Shown one piece after another: positions 49,965 to 61,216 of a DNA stretch of 64,000 bases. The stretch comes from Agelas oroides (lineage: Eukaryota; Porifera; Demospongiae; Agelasida; Agelasidae): positions 4,725,307 to 4,789,306 of the forward strand of contig OX422188.1 of the NCBI GenBank assembly GCA_949130485.1. Direction: 5' to 3'. Both the position numbers and the translations under genes were made by a program. The notes beneath the pieces were generated by a model. That model made no database searches and had not been told where the DNA came from. It saw nothing but the letters and a program-made list of their open reading frames with translations. Position 1 is the first letter of the stretch. The number at the start of each line of letters is the position of its first letter.

Positions 49965-50960
49965 AGAGGTACTGTTTTCAGACTGCACTAGACGTTACTA
50001 GCTATAGTATACAGTACCTCTGACATGAGAGAGATAACATGCCTTAGCTTAGTGATAAATTAGGTGTGAACCATACTGTCATCATGCCACAAATCTCTTT
50101 ACGCCATTCCCTCGTTCTTGTATTTCAGTTACTCACTTTCCTTGCATGTTTCCTTGTTTGGTGCTGGTACTGACAGTAAGTATAGCAACTCAGCTTATCC
50201 CTCTGATTGGTCAAATCTTAGTAAACAGAAACTACTATCTACTCTACTATCTATACACACTGGTACTACACTAGAATATTATATTTCATAATGCTTAATT
50301 GGTGAATGATGAGCTGAGTGAGTTTCATTCAAAGCAACCAAAGGCTGTTCTTGAAATTAATTTTACCTTTCACTTAAGGACTACTATTATGGCAGTCCAT
50401 GTGATCATGTAGCTACCACTAGCAGTAGCTATATGGTATACCATTTATAGACTCACCCTCAAACAATTTTTTTTGCGCATGCGCTGTGGCCTCATTGAAA
50501 ATGGGGTTGATGCTATATTTTAACGAGACCACAGGGCACACACGAAAATTTAGTCTGGGGATGAGACTATACCATTTAGTGCTACAAAAAAGGAAATTCA
50601 TTAGTGATAGCACGAGTACGTACCTTGTTCAGATTACTAGTCACTAACCTCCTCTAATCCTGTTGCTATGGCAGTGGGTACCACCATCAATAGTAAACTA
50701 CCAGATACAGTGTCTCTGACACAGGAGATAATACGTCTTAGCTTAGTGTGGCAAATTATGATGGTACAACTTTGATCTATGCCAGAAGTCCCTTTACACC
50801 ATTTCCTTGTTTCTGTATTTCAGTTACTCCCTTTCTTTGTCCCCTTGTTTGGTGCTGGTACTGACAGTAACTATAGCAACTCAGCTAATGCCTCTGATTG
50901 GTCAAATCTTAGTAAACAGAAACTACTATCTACTCTGCAATCTATACAGGCTGTACTACA
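49965..50960 (+). repeat. Two related 270-330 bp segments with an exon-like part
   Basis: 49965-50260 and 50690-50945 are diverged direct copies. Each has a TGTATTTCAG acceptor followed by an exon-like stretch; the second reads GAGTDSNYSNSANASDWSNL and SKQKLLSTLQSIQAVLHWLF. A further exon-like piece around 51150-51230 reads SDKQKLISNMLQKHFLKAEN before a gtaaaa donor. I do not recognise the protein. It could be remains of the SRCR gene's 3' part or of a separate gene. Confidence 0.5.
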
Positions 50961-51675
50961 TTGGCTATTTTCACAATGCTGGGTGAAGAACCTTTTTCAG
51001 AGGAGGTTAATTGGGAGATTATAGTGAGTGCAGAGGCAGATCCGGATGAAAACCCTCCTCACCAGCACCGATGCAGTTACTTACTGTTGGCAGCAGCTTG
51101 TGTACTTGGCAGTACATTCTGTGTGTGTCGTGCATACATCAGTGGACCATGGTGACTCAGTCTGACAAGCAAAAATTGATCAGCAACATGCTACAGAAGC
51201 ATTTTCTGAAAGCTGAAAATTGTACAGGTAAAAAAAATTTCGTGCTTTCTATCTGCACATTATTCAGACATTTCCATTTGTTACTGAATTGGGCTTCTTA
51301 CTGCTTCTATAGTTCCTGCTGAAGTTGTCATGACACCAGCCTGGACCTTCCCTAGCTCCTGTGAGCTTACACACACCACACTTAAGCTCACAGTCATTGT
51401 TTGTGCCACCCAATCTGCAAAAAAAATTTTTTAATCCCAGATTTGCCGCTGTAGTAGCATGTTATTACTAAGTAAATGATGTAATCTGTAATTGAAGGAC
51501 CAGAGTAACCACAATCTAAATGATTTAGCTGTTCAGCTATATGGCACAGACAATTTATGACAATTATACAACTCAAAATCTTGAATCTGTCAGTTACATA
51601 ACTCAATTATTCTACTGTAAAGGTACGCCCCTTGACATGCACAGCCTCACATGACATTGTAACAGAAACTAGTTT

Positions 51676-52861
51676 TCAATGTTCATGTAGTTCCACAGTG
51701 TTGGGATTTGAACTGTGAGGTGGATGCCAAGTGGTGTGGCTTGGCTGGTTCCAGTTGCTGCTTTTGTGTACTGTGGCTTGTTCGTTATTGTGATCACGCT
51801 CTTGTGGACCAGTGTGCCTCTGCTGCTTACAACACGCACAGAATATCGTGGAGAGGGGCAAATGAATCACAACCAGTAAAGCAAGTGGCGTGAGAGTACC
51901 AACAAAAGGGGTGGACATAGCAATGAAAATCCAAACAACAAAACTATTTCGGTTGAAAGTGTTAGAAGTTATTATTCCTTGAGGAGGAAGATACATCATA
52001 AACAGAAAAAAAAGCAAAGCTAGCGAAAGCAAGGAGTCAGCAATCCCCAATTTAACTACATTCTTTTTAAGTTTGGCATTTTTGATTGCACATCCTAGTA
52101 GAAAGAGTGCTGTAACAAAGAGTATGAGTGTTATTAGAGCTACCAGTATAAAAGGGACACGTGATAACCACAGCTGTTCCCACAACCCTGCTGTGTGTTC
52201 AGAGCAGTCATTATCAAGACTGCGAATCCAACACCATGTTCCACTGGGACCATAAGAGTCAGTAGTGAAGGGTATCCAGTTGAATATGAGGGGAATACCA
52301 AATGTTGAAGTGAAAACAGCAAGTTCTAGTCTATTAATTTGTTTACTGCAGCAGGTGCATGTGTTCTCTTTGGCACTTATCACATGAAAGAATGTCCAGG
52401 AGGAGGTTCCTTTTGCAACTTGGAGGAACAGGACCAGGCTGATTCCCACTGTGAAAAGCTGCTGAACAGATCCAAAGTACTGCATGGTTGAAAAAACCAT
52501 CAGCTTCACAAAATTCTTCCAAACCAGGATTGAAATAGTGATTGAGACTTAGTGCCAGGGTGAGTTGTTGAAGTACACTGGCCACAGTGAACCCAACAGC
52601 AAGACGTTTCACGACAGTTCCACACACTTTTTGATAGTCAACTTTTGCAAGTATGAAGATTGCCACAAGAACCACAAACAAAAGGAAACAACAAACAGCT
52701 GCAGTAATACCTCTCACAAAAGCAACTGCTCTGACCTGTTCATCAGTAAAGTTGGAGCAATTTCTAAGAGCTAGGAAAAAACTGTTCTCCATCTTCACTG
52801 TAAACTTGGTAAAATAGAACTGACAGTTCTTCTTGCTCTTTTCAATATTGCTAGCTTTCAA
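51676..52861 (-). pseudogene. Seven-transmembrane GPCR, one frameshift, about 390-415 codons
   Basis: A first frame (52861 or 52792 to about 52490) gives TM1 (ITAAVCCFLLFVVLVAIFIL), TM2 (LAVGFTVASVLQQLTLALSL) and the conserved loop CEADGF. A second frame continues with TM3 (FGSVQQLFTVGISLVLFLQV), TM4, the extracellular loop SYGPSGTWCWIRSLDNDC, TM5 (VALITLILFVTALFLLGC), TM6 (SLLSLALLFFLFMMYLPP) and TM7 (FVGTLTPLALLVVI), and a hydrophilic tail to 51676. The shift lies at the six-A run 52491-52496 and one base less would restore continuity. The YGxxGxWCWI loop is typical of class B/cAMP-receptor-like families enlarged in sponges (family knowledge, not searched). It may be intact with a sequencing error. 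The second ATG (52792) is the more compact start. Confidence 0.8.
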
Positions 52862-53576
52862 AACTGCTAACTACAGATGCCTAGCAAACTTTGTTTCCTT
52901 GCTCTTGCCTGAACAACTGGTACTGAAATCCTGTCATATCACATTTCCAAATTAGGAAAAGCTGTGTGTTGTAGTACAATATCCCATAGCAATGTCAGCA
53001 AATGTCTTGTGTTGATACTACACATAATGCCATACCCTGTAACAACCCAATTAGCTAGAACAATTAACCTCTGAGACAGTGCCTAAAATATGGGGGTATC
53101 ACTGCCCAAATGGGCAGTGATAAGCACAGGTTTGACATACGACTCAGTGCATTGGCTGCACTTTATTGTCAAGTTTCATATAAAGCAAGTGGTAGAGGAG
53201 TGGCACCGCAAATTAGGAACAGTAAGAGATTCATACACCAAGAGTATGTGGCTTCATTTTGTTGAACTGGTAGTACCAATGACTCAAGTTGTGCACCACT
53301 CTAGCCTCATACCCAGGCCATTCAAGGCCCTGGGTCGAGGTCTAGTATGACTCCAGATATTATTTCTTCCCACTTGATCGAGTTGAACTGGGCAGTGATA
53401 AATTTCTCAAATTTTAGGCACTGCTCTGAGAACTTATTTTAGTTTCAGGGTTGATTGAAGAGAAATTGCCAACAGGATTACCATTCATCACCCCCTCAAG
53501 CTGAATCAAAGAACTGGCCCAGACACTTGTCTGTTTAGCTAATGTGTAGCTACCATCTTCTATGTACATTGTGGTA
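52862..53576. other. Spacer with small palindromic repeat
   Basis: No gene. TAGCCTCATACCCAGGCC / GGCCCTGGGTCGAGGTCTA at 53304-53346 is a short inverted repeat of the TAGCCTCGT..CCCAGGC family found elsewhere in the window. Confidence 0.5.
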
Positions 53577-53909
53577 TTACACACACTGTGAGCAGACCCA
53601 GGAGTCTGGTTCAGTCACAAGCTTCATGCAATTAAAGTGGAACCATTTTTGGCATTGTTCACAATCAATCACCTGGGTGTCGTAACTTTCAGGGAGTCCA
53701 CATACATAGTAAACTTGAACAAACACATGCTTCTCCCTACATCTCTGAACCAGCTTCTTTGCAGGGGGGGGAGGTGTAAGCTTTTCATCCTCAAACATCA
53801 CCATATGTAGTTTGGTCTCCAAGGCAGCACTGTATGCTGCTGCAATACTGTATGCCCCACCATCTGTTTCTCCCACTTATTGCGTCCTTGACACTTGGTG
53901 TCAGGCAGC
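53577..53909 (-). pseudogene. Ulp1-like protease end plus PHD finger, transposon-derived
   Basis: The frame reads ETDGGAYSIAAAYSAALE, which aligns in pattern with the Ulp1/C48 cysteine-protease motif (D-C-G-x-F-A-I-A) but with Gly in place of the catalytic Cys. It then reads KKLVQRCREKHVFVQVYYVC and GLPESYDTQVIDCEQCQKWF, HFNCMKL, WVCSQC, a PHD-type finger. Ulp1 followed by PHD is known in Ginger-type transposon proteins. A stop precedes VGETDGG, so the frame is cut at its N-terminus. Whether the PHD unit alone is expressed cannot be seen. Confidence 0.62.
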
Positions 53910-54119
53910 CTGACTAGACACTGTCATACAGTTTCACCACACTATCACTGTAGCTAGAAGCTACCCAGTGATCACATGCAGAATCTGCACAGCTGCATCA
54001 AGACAATACATTTTGTGTTGGCCATTAGCAACATAATTAGCTATGATCGACTATATTCGGATGAGGTACTAGAATACTATTACTTCAAATTTCCAACATG
54101 AGTTGCTAATACTGTTCAC

Positions 54120-55050
54120 AACACCAAAAACTTACCTTCAGACATGTAGTCACCACTCCTGAATTGGACAGTAGAAAGGATGCCATGCACGTGGCGGTAG
54201 TTTCAGTGCTACTACCTATGCTAGCTATGGTACACAGTCCTATTACTACCATGTAACAGGTCTGACAGCCTGAAGATCGCAGAGCTGACCTTGTACCTCT
54301 ACTCTCGGCTTGGTCAAGAACAGAATTTCCTGAAGTCGACCTCGAGGCTCGCTAATAGTTCAATATTGGCATGCCTAACCAGCTGTAGGCATAATTAGAT
54401 TCATATGCAAGCCACACAAAGCCGGCTGCTAGTGAACAGTGTAAATTTGTGCCGTTTTGCGGAAGGTAGAATAAAGCTGTTTGAAGCTGAAATTTTCAAT
54501 GATTTTTCTGCGGTGATTGTTGTAATAGAACCTGGGTGGAAACAGCGCATACATACAATGTACAAGCCACGGCAAGTGGTAATGCACAAGTGTCTGTCAA
54601 TTTTAGCCCAAAAATTAGCACTTTTATTCAGTTTATGAAGGGTGCTGTACCCAGTTTCCAGGTACATTCATGTTCTTCAGATGGTAAGCTTTCCAATGGT
54701 GCCAAAATTGCTGCAATTTACATGGTGTTTATGATCCGCATTTTGAGAAATTAGCTGGAAGCGCTGTGCATTATATTATTGCTTTGTATACGATGGGTGG
54801 GGTTGTTGCCATGGAAACAGTGTTTGTGGTTAATTCTTGGGGTATGTAGGACAAATATTACCTTTACTAGACACAAAGATGTAGCTGTTAGCAATCAGAA
54901 TCATTTCAAAACACCATGCATACACACGTTTTGAAATAGAAAAAAAGCCTTAATGAGTGCTACTACTAGTAGTTACACAACACTGAAAACTTACCTTCAG
55001 ACATGCAGTCACCACTCCTGAATTGGAGAAAGTGAGGAATTGGGCAGCCA
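54120..55050 (-). repeat. Duplicated exon-like segment between integrase and Ulp1 parts
   Basis: 54121-54172 and 54970-55022 are near-identical direct copies (ACTTACCTTCAGACATG.AG and TCACCACTCCTGAATTGGA). On the minus strand each has an AATTCAG acceptor, about 23 bp, and a gtaagttt donor. The sequence between them (54400-54850) is unrecognised. Confidence 0.55.
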
Positions 55051-55267
55051 ACAACTAGTTGGCTACTTGCATATGCCTATCGCACAGCTCCCTTTCTGAA
55101 GGCAACTTTGTCTCACTGTGAAACCAAGGTTCTTCCACATAGGCTCAATATTTGTCTGGTGGTGTAGAGTATAAAATTATTGTGATGTACTTATTGATAT
55201 TGGTAGATGTACATACAATGTTTAGGCATCGGCACACATAACATACCTTCCTCTTTTGTGTGAAGGA

Positions 55268-55767
55268 CTTTTGGTCAGACTGCTTGGTGGACTATTGTTA
55301 GGACTGCTTGCTGGAACTTCACCCTTCCTCCACTTGTACACCTTGAGATGATTGATGTTTACCTTCTTTCACCAGCTTCCCTTCCTTACTTTTGAGTTCA
55401 TATAGGCCCTTTCCGAGATTTCGGTGTATACTGTATGAGCCAATTAAGCCACAGTTGGTCCTTTCCATCGCTTGTGTTATAGGTATTCTCCAGGAGTACT
55501 TCTGTTCCCTGCAGGAAGCACTTGGCTGGTGAGTTTCGCTTCTTTTTGGCTCTTTTGTAGTTTGATGTTGGCTTCGACCGCCTTCAATGCTTTCTTTCTG
55601 AACCCAGAAGACTCTTTATCTTTGGTCAACATCTTTCTCATCTCTATCTTCCTGATCAGATGAGGATGGCAACACCTCACTGTCAATTGGCCAGACACAT
55701 TTGTTGACAAAGGAGAAAATATAGCAAATGCTTGTTGTGAAGCCCTGTAGCCCATGGAAACTGTCAT
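55268..55767 (-). pseudogene. Integrase C-terminal (GPY/F-like) remnant, Ginger-like or Gypsy-like
   Basis: Reading minus from about 55760, one frame has the proline-aspartate pattern CVWPIDSEVLPSSDQE seen after the integrase core. Another has QKSQKEAK and CFLQGTEVLLENT (compare F-x-x-G-D-x-V-L-L). Then SYSIHRNLGKGLYELKSKEG (about 55440-55380) resembles the GPY/F module, followed in a shifted frame by VNINHLKVYKWRKGE. Frameshifts occur throughout. With the Ulp1-PHD piece downstream on the same strand, a Ginger1-like DNA transposon is the best reading; a Gypsy retrotransposon is the alternative. Confidence 0.58.
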
Positions 55768-55789
55768 CTTATCATCCCTGGAAGTAATC

Positions 55790-56490
55790 TAGCGGCTACC
55801 AGCTTTGCCAGGCACCTTCATACAGTTTGATTAAAATACTTTGTGAGTCCATTATATAGTCAGTAAGAGTACACATACAAACCAGTTTAACTCATGCTTG
55901 TACAGAACACTACTGTACTGTAACAGTGGGAGCTGTCACTGCACAGTTTGTTGTTCCATGTGCCTTACCTCTCTTTTCTGGCATCCTGGGATACAGTAAG
56001 CTTGACGTCATTGGGAGTTTCAGCCACCACTCCTTTGTGCTATTAGGTACTACAAGGTGATGACATGACTTGTTCCATGCACCATTGAAGAAGGCCATAA
56101 TATCTCTTGAAAGCCACAATGGTGTGATTACATGTGAAGTATGAGAATGGATTGACAAGCAAATGGATAAGTAGCTAAATATGCCACTGTGTATATGTTG
56201 CAATATATATATACTTTATCATTTTTAAGTATTAATCATTCTTCAGGCTTCAATAAGTAAAACAATAACTTAACCTAGACTTCATCATAAGTTTGATTTT
56301 CATTGTGTATACAGTAGCTAGCTAGGTAGCAGTTTTTGGAGAACAAACCACTGCCGTGATACATGTCATAGACAGAGTATGAAATGTGAGTTCAAACCAG
56401 AAGCTAACAACATGGTGGTAAAGTGCAAACTGGAAAAGGATAGCCAGTAGCTATATGATAAGCAACTCATAAGGGAAAGCACCGGTTGAG
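55790..56490. other. No gene resolved
   Basis: A minus-strand exon-like stretch near 56035-55965 (KGVVAETPNDVKLTVSQDAR followed by gtaagg) could belong to a decayed gene or to the TRIM-like filamin region, but nothing confirms it. Confidence 0.35.
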
Positions 56491-57160
56491 CATCAGAGTA
56501 GAGGAAATTCACATCAAAGGAAGTCCATTTATGGAGGTGGCGATTGAAAGGCTTGGTACCAGACTCAAAATCATTGATGGAGTTTCCAGACCTTGGGGCA
56601 TGGCAGTCAGAGACAATGGAAATTTTGTGGTAGCTGAATGGGGAGAGGCAGGGTAGTGGACATCTAGAATTTGATAACCCCATGGGTATTGGCATCAACC
56701 ATCAAAACAAGAAGTTGTATGTTTGTGATTCTGGTAATCAACAAATCCAGGTTTTGAATGAGGACTTGACATTATTCTCCAGTGGCTTTCCCAACTGTGA
56801 TGGACAGATAATCAAGATAATATATAGCATTTGGGTGTGTGTACATAGCTGACAGTTCGAACCACTGTATCCATGTCTATACACCAGAGGGAAGATTCTT
56901 GAGGAAGTTTGGAAAGAAGTGGTGAGGGAGAGCTTAACTTCCCCTCTGGTGTTAGTGTAGACTCTAATGATATAGTGCATGTCACTGAAAAGTACAACCA
57001 TCGTGTTTCTATATTCACCTGCCAAGGAAAGTTTGTACAATCATTTGGGACTAAGGGAACAAGATGAGGAGAGCTCAATGCACCTTGTGGAATAGCTGTG
57101 GACGCAAGTGGACTAGTGTTTGTTAGTGACACTGAAAATAATTGACTGCAGATATTCTTC
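56491..57160 (+). pseudogene. TRIM-type filamin/NHL repeat pseudogene
   Basis: The first piece (56491-56650) reads IRVEEIHIKGSPFMEVAIER, the end of a filamin repeat, then IDGVSRPWGMAVRDNGNFVV and AEWG, an NHL blade. It hits a stop at GEAG*. Next is LEFDNPMGIGINHQNKKLYV, CDSGNQQIQVLNEDL (56660-56775). After another break come VYTPEGRFLRKFG (about 56877-56915) and LNFPSGVSVDSNDIVHVTEK, YNHRVSIFTCQGKFVQSFGT (56935-57055). Then TR*GELNAPCGIAVDASG and DTENN* follow. Filamin plus NHL propellers is the C-terminal layout of TRIM2/3/71-like proteins, which bind RNA or protein through the propeller. Stops, shifts and a missing blade mark it as dead. No RING or B-box was seen. Confidence 0.82.
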
Positions 57161-58102
57161 TAAACATTGACAGTATCAATATTATTATCTGTGCTTATAT
57201 GTCATCACCTTAGCAACACCACTGGCCTGGGTGACACCAGCATCCCCCTAATGGACTACTTCCAAAAAGGGGAATTTGGTGCAATTCCCTAAAGAAAATA
57301 ACATCCCCATGCTATACCTCCAGAAGTCACAGAGGGTTGCCCTCTTAAAACTTCATCAGTCAGCTACTCTAAGTGTAAGTGGAGAGGTCTGCTTTCGAAT
57401 GAGATAGTATGCTACATACAGTTGCTTCACTGGAACTGTGGACCACCATAATTTAAACACTTCAATTTGAGAACTGCACGCACTGTTACGAATTGACCAT
57501 TATACTAGCATTATGCCTTATGCCTGGATGTGTGCCGAGCATCCTGAAAATTATGCTAGCATACTAGGCCCAGGCCTAGCCCACATAGTGATGTAATTGT
57601 TCCTGACACACTCAACAGAATTTTCAGTACTATTCTTCTTTTAGGCTTCATTGAATTATCCACAAGGTTTTCTGGCAGTTGAATGTGAGGATTGAAGCAT
57701 AGAGTTCATTCACTCCAGGGGGGTCAGTCATCCAGCACTTAGGAATGAATGAGTCATAAACCCTTAGGGCACAGTGACTGGGGACTCATTGGTCCCTACA
57801 GACAGATAAACCAATGGGGTATTTGTAAAAACAGATGGAAAGTAAGATGGACGGACAAAAAGACAGAAGGGTCACACCTGTTGCTTGTCTCAGGCTTTCT
57901 GAGATGATCAGAAAAGAGTTGAAAACACAAACCAACACATCCTACATCTTGTAGTACAGTTTGGATATTACAGTGAACCAATGTGTAACTTGCTCGGGCT
58001 TGCCTCTATAACACACAGCTGTAATATTAATGTGACTCACCATACTTCCAAATTCAGGTCTACAAATTATTATGACACAAAATAATTATTATCACACTAG
58101 AG
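57161..58102. other. Intergenic, no gene seen
   Basis: No supportable exons. The 3' end probably includes SEC24 3' untranslated sequence. Confidence 0.5.
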
Positions 58103-61100
58103 TCATTTACTAAGCTGGCGGTTTATGTGCGTCAGGAACTCATAATATGAGGTTCCAAACTCAGTCCGGTCTTCTACAAGCTTCTCAATGAACAGCAGAC
58201 GATGAGGACCATCCTCCCTGAAAAGGAGAGAGAAGGCAGCAATAACAGGAGAGGCAATACTCAGTACTTGTGGATGCTATATGGAGGCAAATCTACAACA
58301 CCAGCCCCATAATCATATAAATATCCAGCTTCTGCCAATTGGCACCAAGTCTGACAACCAACCAACTCTACACAGTTACATAATGATGGTAACTATACCA
58401 GACAATACATATCATGAGTTTGTTGACATCCATACTGTTACGAGAGTGCAGCAATAGTGAAAATGCCAACAACAAACAAGTAATACTTTTACAGGTTTTC
58501 ATCATTTGTCTAACTCAAGCAAAAGTACAAGAGTCAATGGGGAAGCCTTGTAGTAATGCACAGTTGATAAAAACACATTTTGGAACATTTTCTGATGGAT
58601 GCTCAGTGCTCACCTAATAACCTGCAGCGGCATAAAGTGCTGTCTGGAGATTCTGATCTGCTTTATAAACCTTTGTACCAGAGTGGATGTCTCATTTTCT
58701 TGTGTGGGCAGAGATGTCTGGAATGAGGGGGGGGGGGGGGGGGGGGCACCTTAACAATAATCTACAGTGGAACCCCTCTATAGCGGCACCATTGGGAACC
58801 AACATTTTGTCCCTTACAGTGAGGTGTCCCTAACTAACTTAGGTGGGAACAAGGCTACACTTGAACAGCAGCAGCTACTACAAAGGCTGGCTCTGACTTG
58901 TGCCCTACCTAACACCAAGCTCTTTGATTACCCAGTTGCTACACATACATGTACACTGCACGTTGCATTGGTCAATGGGTTAATATTATGCGTACAAATA
59001 TATAATACCACACATTTGTATGGGTGCTTTCTGTGGTAGCTGTAGCGTCAATTATAATACCATGTACTTGGTGTGCACCTACCATGATCTCAGGGATTGC
59101 ACCAAAATGTTGGACTCCAAAGATCTTCTGGACGACTTCATGAGGGGCATCCTTGCCTACCCAGATATAGATGCCCTGGTGAAAGGGGAGGAGAGAGGAA
59201 GAAGGAGAGATAAGGGGAGGAGGGGAGGAAGAGGGAAGGGAAATGGGAAGGGGAGAGAGAGAGGAAGTGAGGGGAGACAAAGAGGTACATGCAAGGGAGG
59301 GACGGATGGAGAAAGAAAGGGAGGAAGGAAGGAAAGGAGAGGGAAGGGAAGGGAGAGGTAAAAAAAGAGAGACAGAGAAAAGAGAGGAGGGAGGGAAAGG
59401 GAAGAGGGAGAAGGGGAGAGGAAAAGGAAGAGATGATGAAGAAAAAAGAAACGTAAGGAAACTAGGTAGTGTAGATGTTGACAGACATCCCTCCTTGCCC
59501 ACATCCTACCAGTCCATACTCCATGAGGTAGATGCCATAGCGAGACACTTTCTCTGCTGACAGCTGTAGGATGGGTGGGGATACAACCTCCTTCCCATCT
59601 TCATGCTCAACAACATCCTGCAGGATATGTAAGACATACACGTATAGCAGACACACACGACAAACCTATCAACACAAAACAACCTCATATACCAGTAAAC
59701 TGGCTCAGAATAAGACAGCTACTTGACGTTGCAAGACACGAACATATTACCATTGTCTACCTTAACCCAAAGTTCTTAATCATATTTGGTGCTCTTGTAA
59801 CATCAAGTAAGCCTCCAGAATAGGGTACCTACAGTGTACGTCTAAGCAGTGCTGTGTTGGATGCATCAACAAAGTTGCACTGTGTTCACAATGGTGATCG
59901 GAGGTTGTGGAAGCCTTGTAAATACTGCTGTCTTGCAGGCACTACAAGTGAGCTAGAAATTACCTTACAATTACACGTTTATTACTTGGTACCTCACAAA
60001 ACGGAGAGATAAGATGCATAAACCAGTTTTACATAACAGAGCCTCAAGACAACCTCGTTCCCAGCATCTCACACCCCTAGCTGTCATTACTTGCAGTACA
60101 AAAAATGGATGGGGATAGCCTGGTATGGTTTCACACGTTATATTGCAGCACATTGACATTTGCATAACCACAGCACATGATCAGGAATGATAGCTACATG
60201 TACTAACACCACTTTTTAGTCTACTGGAGTATTGTCCTGAGCTGTGACTGTGTCTGTGAGATCTCAGTATTGTTCAAACAGCGAAGAAAGACACCTGATG
60301 TGACTTTGTCCCTTGAAGTCCTGTTATGAACAATTTATTACGAGGCCATTTACAATACAAGTTCAATGCCATTTAAAATGCTCAACCTAGCTATCCAACA
60401 GAAGCTAGTACAGATCTCACATTAACTAGGAATAGGCATGCGCATCGTGCCTCATGCCATTGCCTAGAAGCGCAAAAACAACTCACGCCAGTGCTAGTGC
60501 ATATGCAAATGGTAGCCTCTGTTCTTGGGCCTCCTGCACTCTTCAATACTGTTCTGCTTGTCAAGGCAAACTGAAGAATATGGCGGACCCAGGCTTGCAG
60601 ACTGGCTTCTGCTTTTTAAGTCATCATGGATCAGCTTTGTTTAGCACTTGACCCTTCAACACCCAATGCTTCAAGCTGTGAAATGTCCAAGGCACCCTCT
60701 TCCAGAATTTCATTGCCAAACAACGCTGCCTCAATGTGTGACTAAATATTTGATATTCAGGAGTGTCCATGCTTGTGCCCAAAACTGACATTCCTAAGCA
60801 TGACCAACACGTGTATGTGTGTACATACGTGTACATGCATTGCGAGAATAGATTCCTCATTCAGAACCTCACACCTTGCACTAATGCACTTGGCAACAAA
60901 CTCAATGCTATTTTGCAGTTACTTCATTGTCTTCACTTGTGTGACAACTCAGATTTACACGTACATAATGGACTATTCATACTGCAAGTGATGACAGCTG
61001 GGGCTGTGTACACAAATTCATCACTGTTCACATTTGTCATCATGAAGATACTGGGGGTGTGTACTACACTGTGCCTACCTTTTCACTGAGTGTGTCCAGG

Positions 61101-61216
61101 GCATATAAGTGAGGGTAGACGTTGGCCACTAGATATTCCAGAGGGAGAGATTTAATGAGATTCATAGCCTGTGTCCGCACATCATAGGATACTGATGCAT
61201 TCAATGTAAATGCAGG
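58103..61216 (-). CDS. SEC24-type COPII coat protein, last five exons
   Basis: Exons 61216-61079, 59617-59510, 59175-59083, 58717-58614 and 58217-58103 join cleanly (phases 0,0,0,0,2) to a TGA stop. They read FTLNASVSYDVRTQAMNLIK, PLEYLVANVYPHLYALDTLS; PPILQLSAEKVSRYGIYLME; GIYIWVGKDAPHEVVQKIFG, VQHFGAIPEI; LVQRFIKQIRISRQHFMPLQ; and EDGPHRLLFIEKLVEDRTEF, SYYEFLTHINRQLSK. This is the helical plus gelsolin-like C-terminus of Sec24, which selects cargo in the COPII coat at ER exit sites. The DRTE..YYEFL.H ending is like SEC24A/B. The upstream two thirds were not found in 61.2-64 kb and should lie beyond the window, unless the gene is truncated. Introns carry a GA-rich tract and a 20-G run. Confidence 0.87.
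58727..58746. repeat. 20-base G run (C run on SEC24 strand)
   Basis: On the sense strand it is a poly-C tract ending about 10 bases before the 58717 acceptor, so it forms that acceptor's pyrimidine tract. Confidence 0.9.
59180..59455. repeat. GA-rich purine tract in SEC24 intron
   Basis: About 275 bp of almost pure purines on the plus strand. On the sense strand it is a very long pyrimidine tract directly before the 59175 acceptor. Lys/Arg/Glu/Gly-rich and Ser/Leu/Pro-rich frames here are artefacts. Confidence 0.92.
59618..61078. other. SEC24 intron, otherwise unremarkable
   Basis: The 1.46-kb intron between the two SEC24 exons. No other exon or repeat family was clearly recognised. CCTCGTTCCCAGCATCTCAC (60054-60073) resembles the window's MITE ends. 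Confidence 0.5.

Noticed and set aside
54399-54780. Overlapping 70-90 codon frames on both strands
   Set aside because: No domain on either strand. The stretch resembles a dispersed non-coding repeat.
55472-55767. 96-codon Lys-rich minus-strand protein as a separate gene
   Set aside because: Neighbouring frames carry integrase C-terminal patterns, so it is better read as part of the transposon remnant.
59020-59560. Arg/Glu/Gly-rich plus frame and Ser/Leu/Pro-rich minus frames
   Set aside because: They are products of the purine tract in the SEC24 intron.
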